Translations under genes and position numbers: made by a program
Shown here: piece by piece, positions 22,986 through 34,207 of the stretch
How positions within the stretch are numbered: the first letter of the stretch is position 1
Layout of the letters: every line of letters begins with the position of its first letter
DNA from: Myotis daubentonii
Lineage: Eukaryota; Chordata; Mammalia; Chiroptera; Vespertilionidae
NCBI RefSeq assembly: GCF_963259705.1
Contig: NC_081846.1
Span: 61,433,722-61,497,721, forward strand
Reading direction: 5' to 3'
DNA: 64,000 nucleotides
The notes under the pieces: generated by a model
The model's input: the letters and a program-made list of their open reading frames with translations, nothing else
The model's database searches: none
What the model was told of the DNA's origin: nothing

Positions 22986-24560
22986 CAAAGTTAACTACCA
23001 AGTCAAAATAAATGCACACATTTCTATGCACCCACTTTCACAGAAAAATACTTCTAAAGGAATTTGGGAATAGTCTTCATTCTGTGGCAAGACAAGAACA
23101 AAAGGTCTCTAAATTTCTTGTTCTCCATTAAATGATCAATTGAAGGCAGCATTTGAGTGAAACATATTCTTTTGCCGTCCTCTACTATCCTATTGTTAAA
23201 TACTTTAAGTATCACCAGCAGCATTTAATGTGCCTTCAATTACAGAGATGTGAGGAACCTAAAAAATCCCTAAATCCTTGACCATCCACTTAACATGGCT
23301 AAATTGTGCGGGGTCAATGTATAGTGGACATTCTGGGAAAAGCATGTTTTTATTAACACTTTGGACTTGGTTTCCTACTCTGGTGAACTTGGCTGTATCA
23401 CTTATGATACTGGGAATCCCTCTTCTAAACAAGAGACAGACCAAGTAAATGCTCTCTTTGGTCCTTAGCCCCTAAGCCCATCCTGACCTTGCTCTTTGAA
23501 ATCTTTCTTCTAGAATGGTAAGGAGGAGGATGCAAAGATTAGCCCACAGAAGGAGCCTTTTCCGAAGTACACTTCATCTTTCCTTACTCCTTGAATTCTG
23601 TACTAACCCCAAGGAGACTTTCCAGATCAGAGTCCCAAGAACACCCATCTCCAGACTGTCCTACTGCACCTGACTGTGTTTCTGGAAGACACACAGGCAG
23701 CGTGATATATAAAGCAATCATGAGAGTCTGCCATTTGAAAGACAACAAACTCTGCACAGCAACTTTACCCCATTCTGTCCCACAGAATCACTCCTCCTCA
23801 GGAGGAAAGACTAAGTTATTCTGCAGCAACATAGAATCTCAACAGTTTATAGGAAGAAATGTTTATTTTTTGTTGCCATTATATGTCCAATGTAGATCAA
23901 AGTTAGGAAAGGAGAGAGATGGTCAACTTCAAGCTGGCTCTTCAAGTTTCTGCTTCCATCCACATTTCATAGGTCAAAGGAAACCAGATGGTCATTCTTG
24001 AGTTCAAAGGGCAAGAAAATATAATCCTCCTGCTGGGATGGGCACCACATATTTCATAAAGCCAGTGGAATAAGGAAGTATAAATTGCCCCCAAAGAAGG
24101 ACAGTAAATATTTTGATGAAGAATACAATATACCACAAGTTGTTTTGTTTTTTGTTTTTGTTTTTTGGTCTAATGGTGCATTATTTTCTCTGCTGCACAA
24201 CAAATTATCACAAATTTAGCAGCTTAAAATAATTCACAATTTACTCTCATAGTTTCTGTGGGCTGGAAGTTTGGGTACAGCTTATCTGGATTCTCTTTTT
24301 CAGGGTCTCACAAGTTTGATATCAAGATGTCAAACAGAGCTTTCTAAGCCTTGGGGTTCTATCCAAGCTCAGATGGTTGTTGGTGGAATTCAGTTCCTTG
24401 GAGCTGTAGGTTTGAGGTCCTCTGCTTCCCCAGGCCACCCTCAATTCCTTGCCATGTTGGCCTCACACACAGCTAGTCCACAATACAGTAGCTCACTTCT
24501 TCAAAGCCAGCAAGGGAGCCTCTACAGCAAGTCTGCTAGAGGACAGAATGTTATATAACA
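22986..24560. other. Unassigned DNA; possible ancient repeat at 24165-24555
   Basis: 24165-24555 has the wording of a mammalian-wide repeat (CACAACAAATTATCACAAAT, TAGCAGCTTAAAATAATTCA, GGGCTGGAAGTTTGGG), but I cannot name the family with certainty. Frames at 23591-24001, 24271-24558 and 24449-24829 have no supporting features; the last runs into the Helitron. Confidence 0.4.
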
Positions 24561-24941
24561 CTAGAGGCCTGGTGCACGAAATTCGTGCACTAGGGGGAGG
24601 GGGAGTCCCTCAGCCTGATTGCGAGAGGGTGCAGGCAGGCCAAGGGACCCCACTGGTGCACGATAGAGGCCAGGGAGGGATGCAGGAGGTTGGCCAGCCC
24701 TGGAGGGATTGCAGGAAGGCTCCAGGGTGTGTCCAGCCCGTCTCACTCAGTCCTGATTGGCCAAACCGCAACAGCAAGCTAACCTACTGGTCGGAGTGTC
24801 TGTCCCCTGGTGGTCAGTGCACAACATAGCGAGCGGTTGAGCGGCCTTAGCATATCATTAGCATATTATGCTTTGATTGGTTGAATGGCCAACTGGCCAC
24901 TTAGCATATTAGGATTTTATTATACAGGATATTATATAGGA
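24561..24941 (-). mobile_element. Helitron with doubled 5' end
   Basis: CTAGAGGCCTGGTGCAC plus the hairpin GTGCACGAAATTCGTGCAC at the left after A. On the right, TTATACAGGA (ending 24929) is followed by a second 5'-terminus-like unit TATTATATAGGA (24930-24941), after which the next Helitron begins immediately with CTAG. A single inverted CTCF-core-like word is at 24800-24813. No coding capacity; the frames here are incidental. Confidence 0.88.
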
Positions 24942-25418
24942 CTAGAGGCCAGGTGCACAAAAATTTGTGCACTCGGGGGTGGGGGGGGAGGGGGTTCCCT
25001 CAGCCTGGCCTGTGCCCTCTCGCAGTCTGGGACCCCTCGGGGGATGACCACTTGCTGGCTTAGGCCTGCTCCCTGGGGGATTGGGCCTAAGACGGCAATC
25101 AGACATCCCTCTGGCATCCCGGCAGCACTTGGTGGATGTCCACTTGCCAGCGGGGAGCAGGCCTAAACTGTAGTCGGACATCCTTAGCGCTGCTGAAGAG
25201 GCAGGAGAGGCTCCCACCACCACCACTGTACTGGCAGCCATCAGCCTGGCTTGTGGCTGAGCAGAGCTCCTCCCATGTGAGAGCGCCCTGACCACCAGAG
25301 GGCAGCTCCTGCATTGAGCGTCTGCCCCCTGGTGGTCAGTGTGTGTCATAGTGACCAGTCATTCCCAGTCCTTCTGCTGTTAGGGTCAGTTTGCATATTA
25401 CCCTTTTACTATATAGGA
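24942..25418 (-). mobile_element. Helitron, 3'-proximal half of composite (second copy)
   Basis: CTAGAGGCCAGGTGCAC and GTGCACAAAAATTTGTGCAC, then CGCAGTCTGGGACCCCTCGG and GGCTTAGGCCTGCTCCC as at 7261-7400. Ends TTTTACTATATAGGA and passes straight into TAGAGGCC at 25419. It has two inverted CTCF-core-like words (25292-25305 and 25322-25335) and lacks the 47-bp minisatellite of the first copy. Confidence 0.88.
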
Positions 25419-26105
25419 TAGAGGCCTGGTGCATGGGTGGGGGCCAGCTGGTTTGCCCGGAAAGGTGTCCCAGATCAGGGTGGGGGTCCCGCTTGGGTGC
25501 CTGGCCAGTCTGGGTGAGGGGCTGATGGCTGTTTGCAGCTGGTCGCACCCCCTTCAGGGTGGGGGTCCCCACTGGGGTGCCTGGCCAGTCTGGGTGAGGG
25601 GCTGCGGGGCGTTTTCAGGCTGGTGGGTGACTGAAGCTCCCAACCTCTCCTTTTTTTCTTTTTTTCTTTTTTATTATTCTGGGATTTATTTACCTTCTAT
25701 GGCTGTCACTGGAACTGAGAGCCAGCTTCAGCTCTGAGGCTTGGCTCCAGCTCTGAGACCTCAGCTGCTGAAAGCAGGTATCTGGGTTTGTTTGGCTTCT
25801 ATAATTGAAACACTGTTGCAACTCCAGCTCTGAGACCCGGCTGGCTGAAAGCAGGTTTCTGGGGTTTGTTTAGCTTCTATAATTGCAACATTGTTTCTTA
25901 GAGTACAGCTCAAAGGCCCCCAGCGGCAGGCGGGGAGCCTTGGCTTCCTCCTTCACTGGAGCAAGCAAGCCTCCTGTTTGCTTCAGCTGCCTGGCTGCCA
26001 GCCGCCATCTTGGTTGGCAGTTAATTTGCATATCACCCTGACTAGCCAATGGGAAGCATGTCGGAGGTACGGTTAATTAACATGTTTGTCTATTATTAGA
26101 TAGGA
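25419..26105 (-). mobile_element. Helitron, 5'-proximal half of composite (second copy)
   Basis: TAGAGGCCTGGTGCATGGGT without leading C, the duplicated GGTGCCTGGCCAGTCTGGGT word, a T-rich run at 25650-25675, a doubled GGTTTCTGGGTTTGTTTGGC-type unit, GCCGCCATCTTGGTTGGCAG and the terminus TATTAGATAGGA before T. Colinear with 8118-8743. Confidence 0.88.
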
Positions 26106-26161
26106 TAATGTAATCATGGGAATGACATGCCATCATCTCTGCCATCTTCTACTGTTTAGAC

Positions 26162-26390
26162 CAGTGGTTCTCAACCTGTGGGTCATGACCCCTTTGGAGG
26201 TCGAACGACCCTTTCACAGGGGTCACCTAATGTGTTCTCCATTGGAAAACACATATATAATTACATATTGTTTTTGTGATTAATCACTATGCTTTAATTA
26301 TGTTCAATTTTTAACAATGAAATTGGGGGTCACCATAACATGAGGAACTGTATTAAAGGGTTGTGGCATTAGGAAGGTTGAGAACCACTG
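26162..26390 (+). mobile_element. Non-autonomous hAT (URR1/Charlie-like MITE)
   Basis: Terminal inverted repeats CAGTGGTTCTCAACCT and AGGTTGAGAACCACTG. Flanked by an 8-bp duplication GTTTAGAC (26154-26161) and GTTTAGAG (26391-26398), one mismatch. The interior GGTCGAACGACCCTTTCACA and TGATTAATCACTATGC is typical of this family in rodents and bats. It encodes no transposase. Confidence 0.92.
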
Positions 26391-26398
26391 GTTTAGAG

Positions 26399-29105
26399 GT
26401 AAGTCACCAGTCTCACACACACTCAGGGGTGGGATTAGACAGGGTGTGAATACCTACAGAGGGAGATCACAGGAGATCAGGGGTGGGAAATGAGCAGGGA
26501 ATTGTTCAGTTCCCTCTAGAGAATATACTGTTAACAGACACTTCAAAAGCATGGCCAAGAATATTCTGATGATTACCAAAAACATTATAGCTCCCTGTAC
26601 ATGTAAGATTATTTAGTTCAGACTGAGATTATGACACCAGTTTTATTTCAATCCCATCATATTTCCCCTGCCCTGAGTCTGCTATTCCTCTTTTACTAGG
26701 CAAGCCATTGAAGAAAATCCTTGGTCATGACAGTGATGAAAACCATCTTTGGTTCTTTACTGTTCTATCTCTTGGTTTCCAGAAGAGGACTGTATTTCTT
26801 TCACCATGTACTGACCCTGCATCTATTCACATCCTAAGGTCTCGTTCACCTGCTCCTTGTGAACTGTCCACTAGCATTTCCACATGAGTCACAGACAATG
26901 AGTGTCACAAGAACAGCTAATAAGTACAACCTATGCAACGCCACTTCTGTCCAAATAAGAGAGTATGCCAGGCTCCTGGTTTCCACAATTAGTGTATATT
27001 ATGTGTTTACAAGCCAAGCGGCTCAAACAAAATGCATTGCCAGAGAACATACTGAATGAATATGTTTGCTTACAAAACAAAACAAAACAAAACAAAAAAC
27101 CCAAAACTCTACGTTATGACCAATTTGCTTTTCCTAAGACTAAACTAATGTTGCAAAAGACTTTAAAATATAAGTTGGCAACAATAAAGCTGGCTGTCTT
27201 TAACAGTTTATGATATATATATATACACACACACACATATATTATGGGAAATGTTTTGACTTGAAGAGTAAAATTCATTTCAAAGGGAAATGCAAACATG
27301 CTACAGAGCCCAGACTGTGTTTTATGGCCGTAATAATCAGGTGCCTGTTGGATAGGAAGTGTACTGTTTCTCCCACACACCAATAATGAAAGTATCCTTA
27401 TCTTTCAACAGAGTTTCATAATAAAATAATACTGCATTCACGCATAGCTGCCAGATGTCATTGGCAACACCAAGGACAGTATCATTCCTGACCCCAAAGG
27501 TTGCGTGTTCTTTTTCTCAGTGACATTGGAAGGTAGCATGACAATCCAAATGAAAATTGGGCTCATATGCAGGTCAAAAGATACTCAACCTGACTTATAA
27601 ATAAGCACATGCTAATTCAAGTGGTGCTGTATAACTTTTCATCTACAATAGTGTCAAAGATCAAAGTGCTGTGCTGGCCATGGTGTGAAGAAGCAGGCGC
27701 TCTCGTAATTGGCTAATGCGACTAGAAATTGAGGGATCCTCCCTGGCAGGCAATTTGGTAATACCCATCAAAACATTAAAATACATGTAAACATTGACCT
27801 AGGAGTTCTACCTAGATTTATACTCACACGCCAGAGTCAAGATATTTTCTCAAGGATAATTTCCAAAAAATATTGCATACTTTAAGAAAATGAAAAAAGG
27901 CAAAACAGAAATGTGTATGCACGAGAGGCTCCCACTCATTTAATAAAAGGGGGCATATATATGTTTTTGTAGATGTTTTATTTTTTTTCCCCCTCTGGAA
28001 AGGTAAATGATGAACCCTTGAGTAGCAGCAAGTATCTCTAGCAAAGGGAGATGAGCTGTGGAGTAGAAATACATATTACTTTTTCATTGTATAGCTTCCA
28101 GTACTATATGAAAATTTTACCATTCATTTTTTTCAATGAAAAATAGAATAAAGAAATAGCTAAGAAAATGAAACTGACTTCATCTGAATGAATCTGATAC
28201 ACTGAAATTCTTATTCGAATTAGAATTATGGAGTTACAATTGGCTTCTCAGCCTGCACACATTTTAAATGTCCTTAAGAGCCAAAATGAATGACATGACA
28301 GTTGCCATTCAGAATGTTAATTTCTTTCTCTGGCATTCTCAGTGGTATTTATACTTTGGAGATTTCTTCCAGGCTAGCATGACCTCAGGAAATTCATCCA
28401 GTTAGGTTCAAGATCACCCTCTGAAGGTGAAAGTGGAGGTTCTGGTTGAGAGCATAGCCTGGGATGGACCTAAACCCTAGATCATATCACTGCAGAGAGT
28501 AAGGAAGGAGTCAAGAACCTTCTTAAAATGTGATAGGCAAAACAGCTTTGAGAACTTGCTTTACACCCAAAGTAGAAGGCAGTCTAAAAATTGGATTTTC
28601 AGAGTTTGAAGACCAAGAATGGTCCAAAAACCATTCCAAATTGTCAAACCCACCTCAGCTTGGTCCATTCACTTACTCTTAAATCAGATTTAGACTACCC
28701 CCTGGTGGTTAGGTTTAGAAGAGAAATTCCTTTCTGTCTAACTCACTGTGGCCCTTTATTCAGAAAACAAGATTTGATCTAATATGAAGACAGTCAAACT
28801 TCTCAGAAATGAAAAACATAATAAAATTTGCCATCAGGCAGGGAACAAAATCTCTAGTATGGAAGTATGAGTCGAGGCCAAGATGGAGAAGACCATAATT
28901 AGTGGGAATATTTATGTTTTAAATAAAATATTTTAAAATGTTTCCCGGCTTTGCAAATGCCTTTTCTTCTGGCCTCATTCCCCTTTTAAATGCCACACTT
29001 TAAAAATTCTATTTAATGCCATATGCCCCAGCCTCTCTGAGCTGCAACTGATTCATTGGCCCTAATTTGTACTCAGATGGGTTGATAACATGTCACCTCA
29101 GCATA
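26399..29105. other. Unassigned DNA with short simple repeats
   Basis: 27074-27096 is (AAAAC)n and 27213-27242 is (TA)n(CA)n. At 28695-28708 the word CTACCCCCTGGTGG is a lone CTCF-core-like site outside any Helitron. No gene recognised. Confidence 0.45.
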
Positions 29106-29113
29106 CTCTAAAT

Positions 29114-29317
29114 CAGGGGTCCTCAAACTTTTTGAACAGGGGGCCAGTTCACTGTCCCTCAGACCGTTGGACGGCCGGACTATAGTTTAAAAAAAAACTA
29201 TGAACAAATTCCTATGCACACTGCACATATCTTATTTTGAAGTAAAAAAACAAAATGGGAACAAATACAATATTTGTATTTGCATGTGGCCCGCGGGCCG
29301 TAGTTTGAGGACCCCTG
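29114..29317 (+). mobile_element. SPIN hAT MITE (Space Invaders)
   Basis: Begins CAGGGGTCCTCAAACTTTTT and ends AGTTTGAGGACCCCTG. The interior words GGGGGCCAGTTCACTGTCCC, TCAGACCGTTGGA and TATGCACACTGCACATATC are those of SPIN, a hAT family known for horizontal transfer among tetrapods. A perfect 8-bp duplication CTCTAAAT flanks it (29106-29113 and 29318-29325). At 204 bp it is an internally deleted non-autonomous copy. Confidence 0.97.
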
Positions 29318-29496
29318 CTCTAAATCACCAAAGACACATAAGCATTGACTTATCTTCTAAATTACCTAACATCCTTGGGAAAAATCTGAATCTCAGAATC
29401 AATCCACTTATATTTGTCTCACTAGATTTGGTGTCTTCTAAATTTTGTGTTAGTATAAGCTTTGTTGTCTGAGCATTGCTCCTGGAATACAGGGCA

Positions 29497-29867
29497 TCTA
29501 TATATATAAAAGCCTAAGAGACCGAATGACTAAACGACCAAAAGACTGGTCAACCGGTTGCTCTGATGCGCACTGACCACCAGGAGGTAGACACTCAACG
29601 CAGGAGCTGCCCCCTGGTGGTCAGTGCACTCCCACAGCCAATCTCCTGTAGTCCCTCCCCCCGGCTGGCCAACCTCCTGCGGTCTCTCCAGCTGGCCAAC
29701 CTCCCTCGGTCCCTCCTCCCCACCGGCCAACCTCCCACAGTCCCTTCCCCCAGCCAGCTAACCTCTCTCAGTCCCTCCCCCGGGCCGGCCAGCCCCCTGA
29801 TTGGCCCTGATTGCCCCCCAGGCCAAGGGACCCCACCTATGCACGAGTTTGTGCACTGGACCTCTAG
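29497..29867 (+). mobile_element. Non-autonomous Helitron
   Basis: 5' end TCTATATATATAAAAGCC after A; 3' hairpin TGCACGAGTTTGTGCA and terminal CTAG at 29864-29867 before T. It has two inverted CTCF-core-like words (29577-29590, 29607-29620), then roughly five tandem copies of a 25-35 bp unit with GGCCAACCTCC and AGTCCCTCC. Both ends are intact, so it is a complete 371-bp copy. Confidence 0.95.
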
Positions 29868-30232
29868 TCGTTATATAAATATCAAAATATCTATGTATTT
29901 CTAAGTAGCATGTGTTAGTATAAAGATGAAGAAATAGATATATTTGAAGATTCTTCTAGGTGCTCAGCTATTTGTTCTACATTGTTTAGTTCTACTGAAC
30001 CTGCAACAATCCCTAAAAGGATGACTTCTTAAAAGTTCCTTTCCTCATCTGAGGCTGGAATAACAAATACATTTTGATTTCACTGAAAACTGCTACAGAG
30101 TTAGGAGATGGCAAAATAGGGGATCTCTTACATTTCCAGGGTTTAAGATAAGCTCCTCAGGACTTCCTCTTCGCTCATGCTGGTGCTTCCCAGTCCTCAT
30201 TTTAAAAGCAAACGATTAAAGTGTAGTTATGA

Positions 30233-30418
30233 CTTTTTAAAAAACATACTTGTATTGATTTCAGAGAAGAAGGGAGAGGGAGAGAGAAACATCAATGACA
30301 AGAGAAAATCATTGATTGGCTGCCTCCTGCACACCCCCTACTAGGGACTGAGCCCGAAACCTGGAATCAAATCATGACTTCCTGGTTCAAGGTTTGATGC
30401 TCAACCACTGAGTCACAT
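30233..30418 (-). mobile_element. VES SINE
   Basis: Reverse VES: TTGATTTCAGAGAAGAAGGG, GGGAGAGGGAGAGAGAAACA, GGCTGCCTCCTGCACACCCC, GGTTCAAGGTTTGATGCTCA. An 11-bp duplication TGTAGTTATGA is at 30222-30232 and 30419-30429. Confidence 0.92.
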
Positions 30419-30429
30419 TGTAGTTATGA

Positions 30430-30915
30430 TTTTTAAAAATAATAAACAAAAAGATAACACTAAAAAAGAAAAAATTTTTGAAAAGTAACTGCTAAAATTA
30501 GAAGTACACATGGTCAAACAATTGAAAAAATAACCCTTGAGAAGAAATGGCTCTCTGATGTATTTAAATGGCTAAAAGGGACTGGCATCTGCCTGCATTG
30601 TAAACATAAAATATTCTGATTAACAGAGTCTCTCTGGCAGCTCCTGGTTGGGAGTCTCTGGATCATCACCCTCTATCTCATGCCAAAGATTCATGCCTAC
30701 AGCAAGAGGAGTGCATTCATCTCTTCAGAAGGCATGATCAATCACAAACCAATAATCAAATAGCAACAATCGATTCAGCGTTCTTCACTTCAGTCATCAG
30801 TTATGGAGACTACAAACCCTCTTGTTCTCCTCTCAAAATTCTTCCTATTTCCTGAGAAAATTCAACTGATAGATGGTTGCAAAGTAGCAGGGTCGCCATC
30901 TATATATGGGTAAGG
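30430..30915. other. Unassigned DNA
   Basis: No gene or repeat recognised. Confidence 0.4.
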
Positions 30916-30919
30916 CAAG

Positions 30920-31445
30920 AGTGGAAGCTGGAAGGTGTTACTATGGCTTACAAAACTCTACAAAGTCTGAACCCAGTTCCTCTTTGACTTAGTTTCTTCC
31001 CTCTCACTCTGCTCCAGCCAAGCTTATCTCCCTGATTATCTTCTCACATTCCAGGCACCCTCCTGTCTCAGGCATCTTCTCTGCTTGGAATGCTCTTTTT
31101 AGATGTCCTATAACTGGCCCTCTCCTCCTACAAATCTGGCTTAAATATCCCTTTAATGTCACCATCCTCTCACCCAGCACACCTGATCTCCGTACCTCCA
31201 TCTATTTTTTACATACTACTTAGCAGATTCTTAAATATTATCTAATTTAACTATTAGGTTTAGGCATTCCTATCTATCTCCCCCCCACACACACACATAC
31301 ACACATGTTATAATGGAATCTCCACAATGGCAAGCATTTTTGTCTGTTTTCTTCATTGATGTAACCTCAGAAGAGTATCTGACACATGGTAAACACTCAG
31401 TAAGTGAAATCTTTTTAAATGAATAAATGAAAGAATGAATGAAGA
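30920..31445 (+). mobile_element. L2 LINE 3' region
   Basis: Colinear with the L2 end: CTCACTCTGCTCCAGCCA, CTGCTTGGAATGCTCTTTTT, a CA/CT-rich insertion near 31279-31303, CACATGGTAAACACTCAGTA and the (GAAT)n tail AATGAATAAATGAAAGAATG. Ancient, no frame preserved. Confidence 0.8.
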
Positions 31446-32590
31446 CATTAACATTGCTTGGCAGATTGGTTCTTTTAGCATCCAAGTAAGAGACACAGCC
31501 CTTGGCTCCGAGCTGCTAAGTGGTGCATAAGGAGTACTCAGCACGCAGAAGCAAACAGGGTCAAAGAGTTAATGTAGCAGAACTTGCTACATTGTCGGTA
31601 GTGATTGCTAGAATAAGTAAGGGCAGCAGTTGCTTATCTACTGCTGCCTGAAGGATTTTACTGCTTTTTAAATCTAGAATATCTCTAGTCTACGTACTAG
31701 GCTAGTCACTTTTTTTCTGGATTCAAGAGTTCTCAGTCATTCTGTGATCAACATCCCTCATTTTCCATGTTTTCAGGAAATGATGCCTTCTCTGAGAGTT
31801 TGGAGGACCCTAAGAGTGAATCTAAATAACCTAGCAACTTGAAACTTGGCCTCATTCATTCTCATCAGAACTATCAACCTCCAAGGACTCTATTCTGATA
31901 TTAACAAAGGGATATACATCATTTAAATTTAGTTCATTGGGTTGGGAGAGAATCTTAACAACTCTCTCCCATGCCCTCAGAATTATTCTATGACATATCT
32001 GGAATGCCTACCTTGACAATGACTCCTCTTCTGCTATGGATACGTGTCTTCCTCTTTTATTTGCTCACAAGTTACAGAATACATTTGTATTGTCACCTTA
32101 TCCCTACATCACTCACAATTCATGACCCACATTTAACTGGTAAGCAAAAACAATATTGCTTGAATGCTAAATCTTCTTGGCAACTAAACACAATAAGTTA
32201 TCCTGTACGTAAAGATACAAAGTAGGAGGGAAGACTAATGCTTATTGAGCAAGTTCAGCATGTTGCACGCTTTACAAAGGCTACCTTATTTTAACTTTAC
32301 ACAGAGTTTTCACAAGAAACGGAGTATGCTTTACTCCATCAATTAGATGACAAGCTCCTGGAATAAGTGACCATGTTTATCTTCCTTATCACCATATCCC
32401 TAAATCTAACAAGATGGCTCATAACAGGTGTTCAATGAGTAGTTTTGGAAAAAATGAACTAATAAAATTATGTAATGGCAGTGTCTCTTCCTTACAAATC
32501 TGGCTCAAATCACAACTCTATATCCTGATTATTAGCTGTATTTTACTCACAACATTGACCCTCACAAAATGGTGGGTATGCTCTTTCATA
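31446..32590. other. Unassigned DNA, weak L2 end at 32345-32450
   Basis: GACAAGCTCCTGGAATAAGT and AACAGGTGTTCAATGAGTAG resemble the L2 3' end in forward orientation. Nothing else recognised. Confidence 0.4.
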
Positions 32591-32605
32591 TCCTAAGACT
32601 GCTTC

Positions 32606-33407
32606 CTTTTTTTTGTTTTTTTTTAAATAGACTTAATTCACTTTATTTTTCTGGTATAAAATTATGTGGTGGCCACAGCTGGAATCTGGGTCCTCTGCAG
32701 GAAACACTGGGTCTTTACAAGATGGTCAGCGAGTTTCTGATGGGGAGACTTGGTGAACAGGTCTCTTTCCAGAGTTCGAGGGTGAGATTGCTTTAAGTCT
32801 TGGAGATGGCATTAAAGGTGGCCTTGGCAAAGTTGCCCAGAGTAGCAGTGCAGCCCTGGCAGAGGTACAGCAGTCTTCAATACCAGCCATCAGCAGCAGC
32901 GCTTGGCACAGGGGTTGAGACGATACCAGTGCCCCTGGGGTTGGGGCTTTGGCACATCAACCCAGAGCCACAGGGCCGGTCACCTTGCAAGGGACAGTGA
33001 TTCCTTGCAAGGGATCATGACTTGCTGATCTTGTTTCCCCAGTAGCCTCCCTGCACAGGGACAACAGAGAGTCTGACCAGGAAAATGGCCCCTGATGGCA
33101 GTGGCTACTTCCTTGGAGCACTTAACACTGAGGCCAAACTGTCGGTAGAGTACCCAAAGGTGACAAGGGCCTTGAACAGGGTCCTCTTGGCCAGTGCGGG
33201 TCTGCTTTTGCAACAGCATAATCTTCAGAACGCCTTCCTTGAGGGATGCCCCCAGGAAAAAGTCACTGATCTCAGATTCCTTGGTGGGCGGAGAGAAGAA
33301 GTAGATCCCCTCCTGGGACTTGATCTTCATGTCCCTCATCAGGCGGCCCAGCTTGGTGATACGGATCCATTCCTTGTCCTCGGCCTTGCCTCTGTGAGTT
33401 CCACAGT
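32606..33407 (-). pseudogene. RPS2: Processed pseudogene of ribosomal protein S2
   Basis: Read on the minus strand, the sequence encodes uS5 (RPS2) from GKAEDKEW through [29 protein letters not shown] and [12 protein letters not shown] towards the C-terminus, without introns. The frame is broken by several indels (the intact part is 32980-33339) and substitutions. A T-rich run at 32606-32625 is the reverse of the poly-A tail. Imperfect direct repeats CCTAAGACTGCTTCC (about 32592) and CCAAGACTGGTTCTT (about 33410) flank it, showing LINE-1-mediated retroposition. The 5' end is truncated, missing the Gly/Arg-rich N-terminus. Confidence 0.93.
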
Positions 33408-33594
33408 CTCCAAGACTGGTTCTTAACTTTAAAAAATGTTTTAAAAAACTGTTTAAAAAAGAGTTATGGATTGCTATTAAAACATATGAAATTGTCCAGG
33501 AAATTATTACTAATGTAAAAAATCAGACATAAAAACTCAATGGGCATTTCCTTCTTTCATTTTTCTCCCTTGATATTTTCTTAACTATTTTTAA

Positions 33595-34110
33595 GAACTT
33601 TCTCATCCAGATGAATTTTAGAATCAAGGTTATATACTAGTAAAAAGTCCTATTAGGATTTTTATTATAATTAGAGGCCCGATGTATAAAATTCATGCAA
33701 GAGTAGGCCTTCCTTCCCCCAGCTGCCGACACCAGCTTCCCTCTGGCACCCGGGACCTGGGCTTCCCTTGGAGCCCCGACTTCATCCAGAAGGACAGAAG
33801 GTCGTCCAGAAGGACAGAAGGTCGTCCAGAGGACGTCCGTTCTAATTAGCATGTTAAACTTTTATTATTATAGATTATTACATTGAATTTGTAGATTCAC
33901 TCAGAAATAATTGATATATTTACAATATTGAATCATCTACACCAGATACATGTTATACCTTGCCGCTTTTAAGTATTTTCTATATCTTCAGCAAAGGTTG
34001 ATAGTCTTTGGAAAATATGTATCTCAGACATGTTTTGTTAATTACATTCCTAGGTATTTTAAAGTTTTTGGAGCTAGAGTGAATAGGCTCTTTCTGTAAA
34101 TAAATAGAGA
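33595..34110 (-). mobile_element. Old LINE-1 ORF2 fragment with a Helitron inside
   Basis: 33595-33670 and 33875-34110 join into reverse ORF2 sequence: CCAGATGAATTTTAGAATCA, CCTATTAGGATTTTTATTAT, then ACATTGAATTTGTAGATTCA, TTTACAATATTGAATCATC and ACATTCCTAGGTATTTTAAA. Strongly decayed. Confidence 0.8.
33671..33874 (-). mobile_element. Short non-autonomous Helitron
   Basis: TTAGAGGCCCGATGTAT (CTAG variant) at the left after A; TATTATTATAGA before T at the right. The body matches 13402-13635 (AGTAGGCCTTCCTTCCCCCA, ACCCGGGACCTGGGC). It has a short tandem duplication of GAAGGACAGAAGGTCGTCCA near 33790-33830. Confidence 0.85.
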
Positions 34111-34147
34111 TATAAGAAACCAAGCACATTTGAACTCTAATGTTCTT

Positions 34148-34195
34148 TCTTTAAATTTATCTTTATTGTTGAAAGTATTACAGATGTCCCCTTTT
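34148..34195 (-). mobile_element. 48-bp LINE-1 tail insertion
   Basis: TTTATCTTTATTGTTG, AAAGTATTACAGATGTCCCC is the extreme 3' end of the bat LINE-1 (compare 3968-4030). Perfect 12-bp duplications TCTAATGTTCTT flank it (34136-34147 and 34196-34207). Confidence 0.88.
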
Positions 34196-34207
34196 TCTAA
34201 TGTTCTT

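Noticed and set aside
32980..33339. Functional RPS2 retrogene
   Set aside because: Only part of the frame is open; indels disrupt it on both sides and the 5' end is missing.
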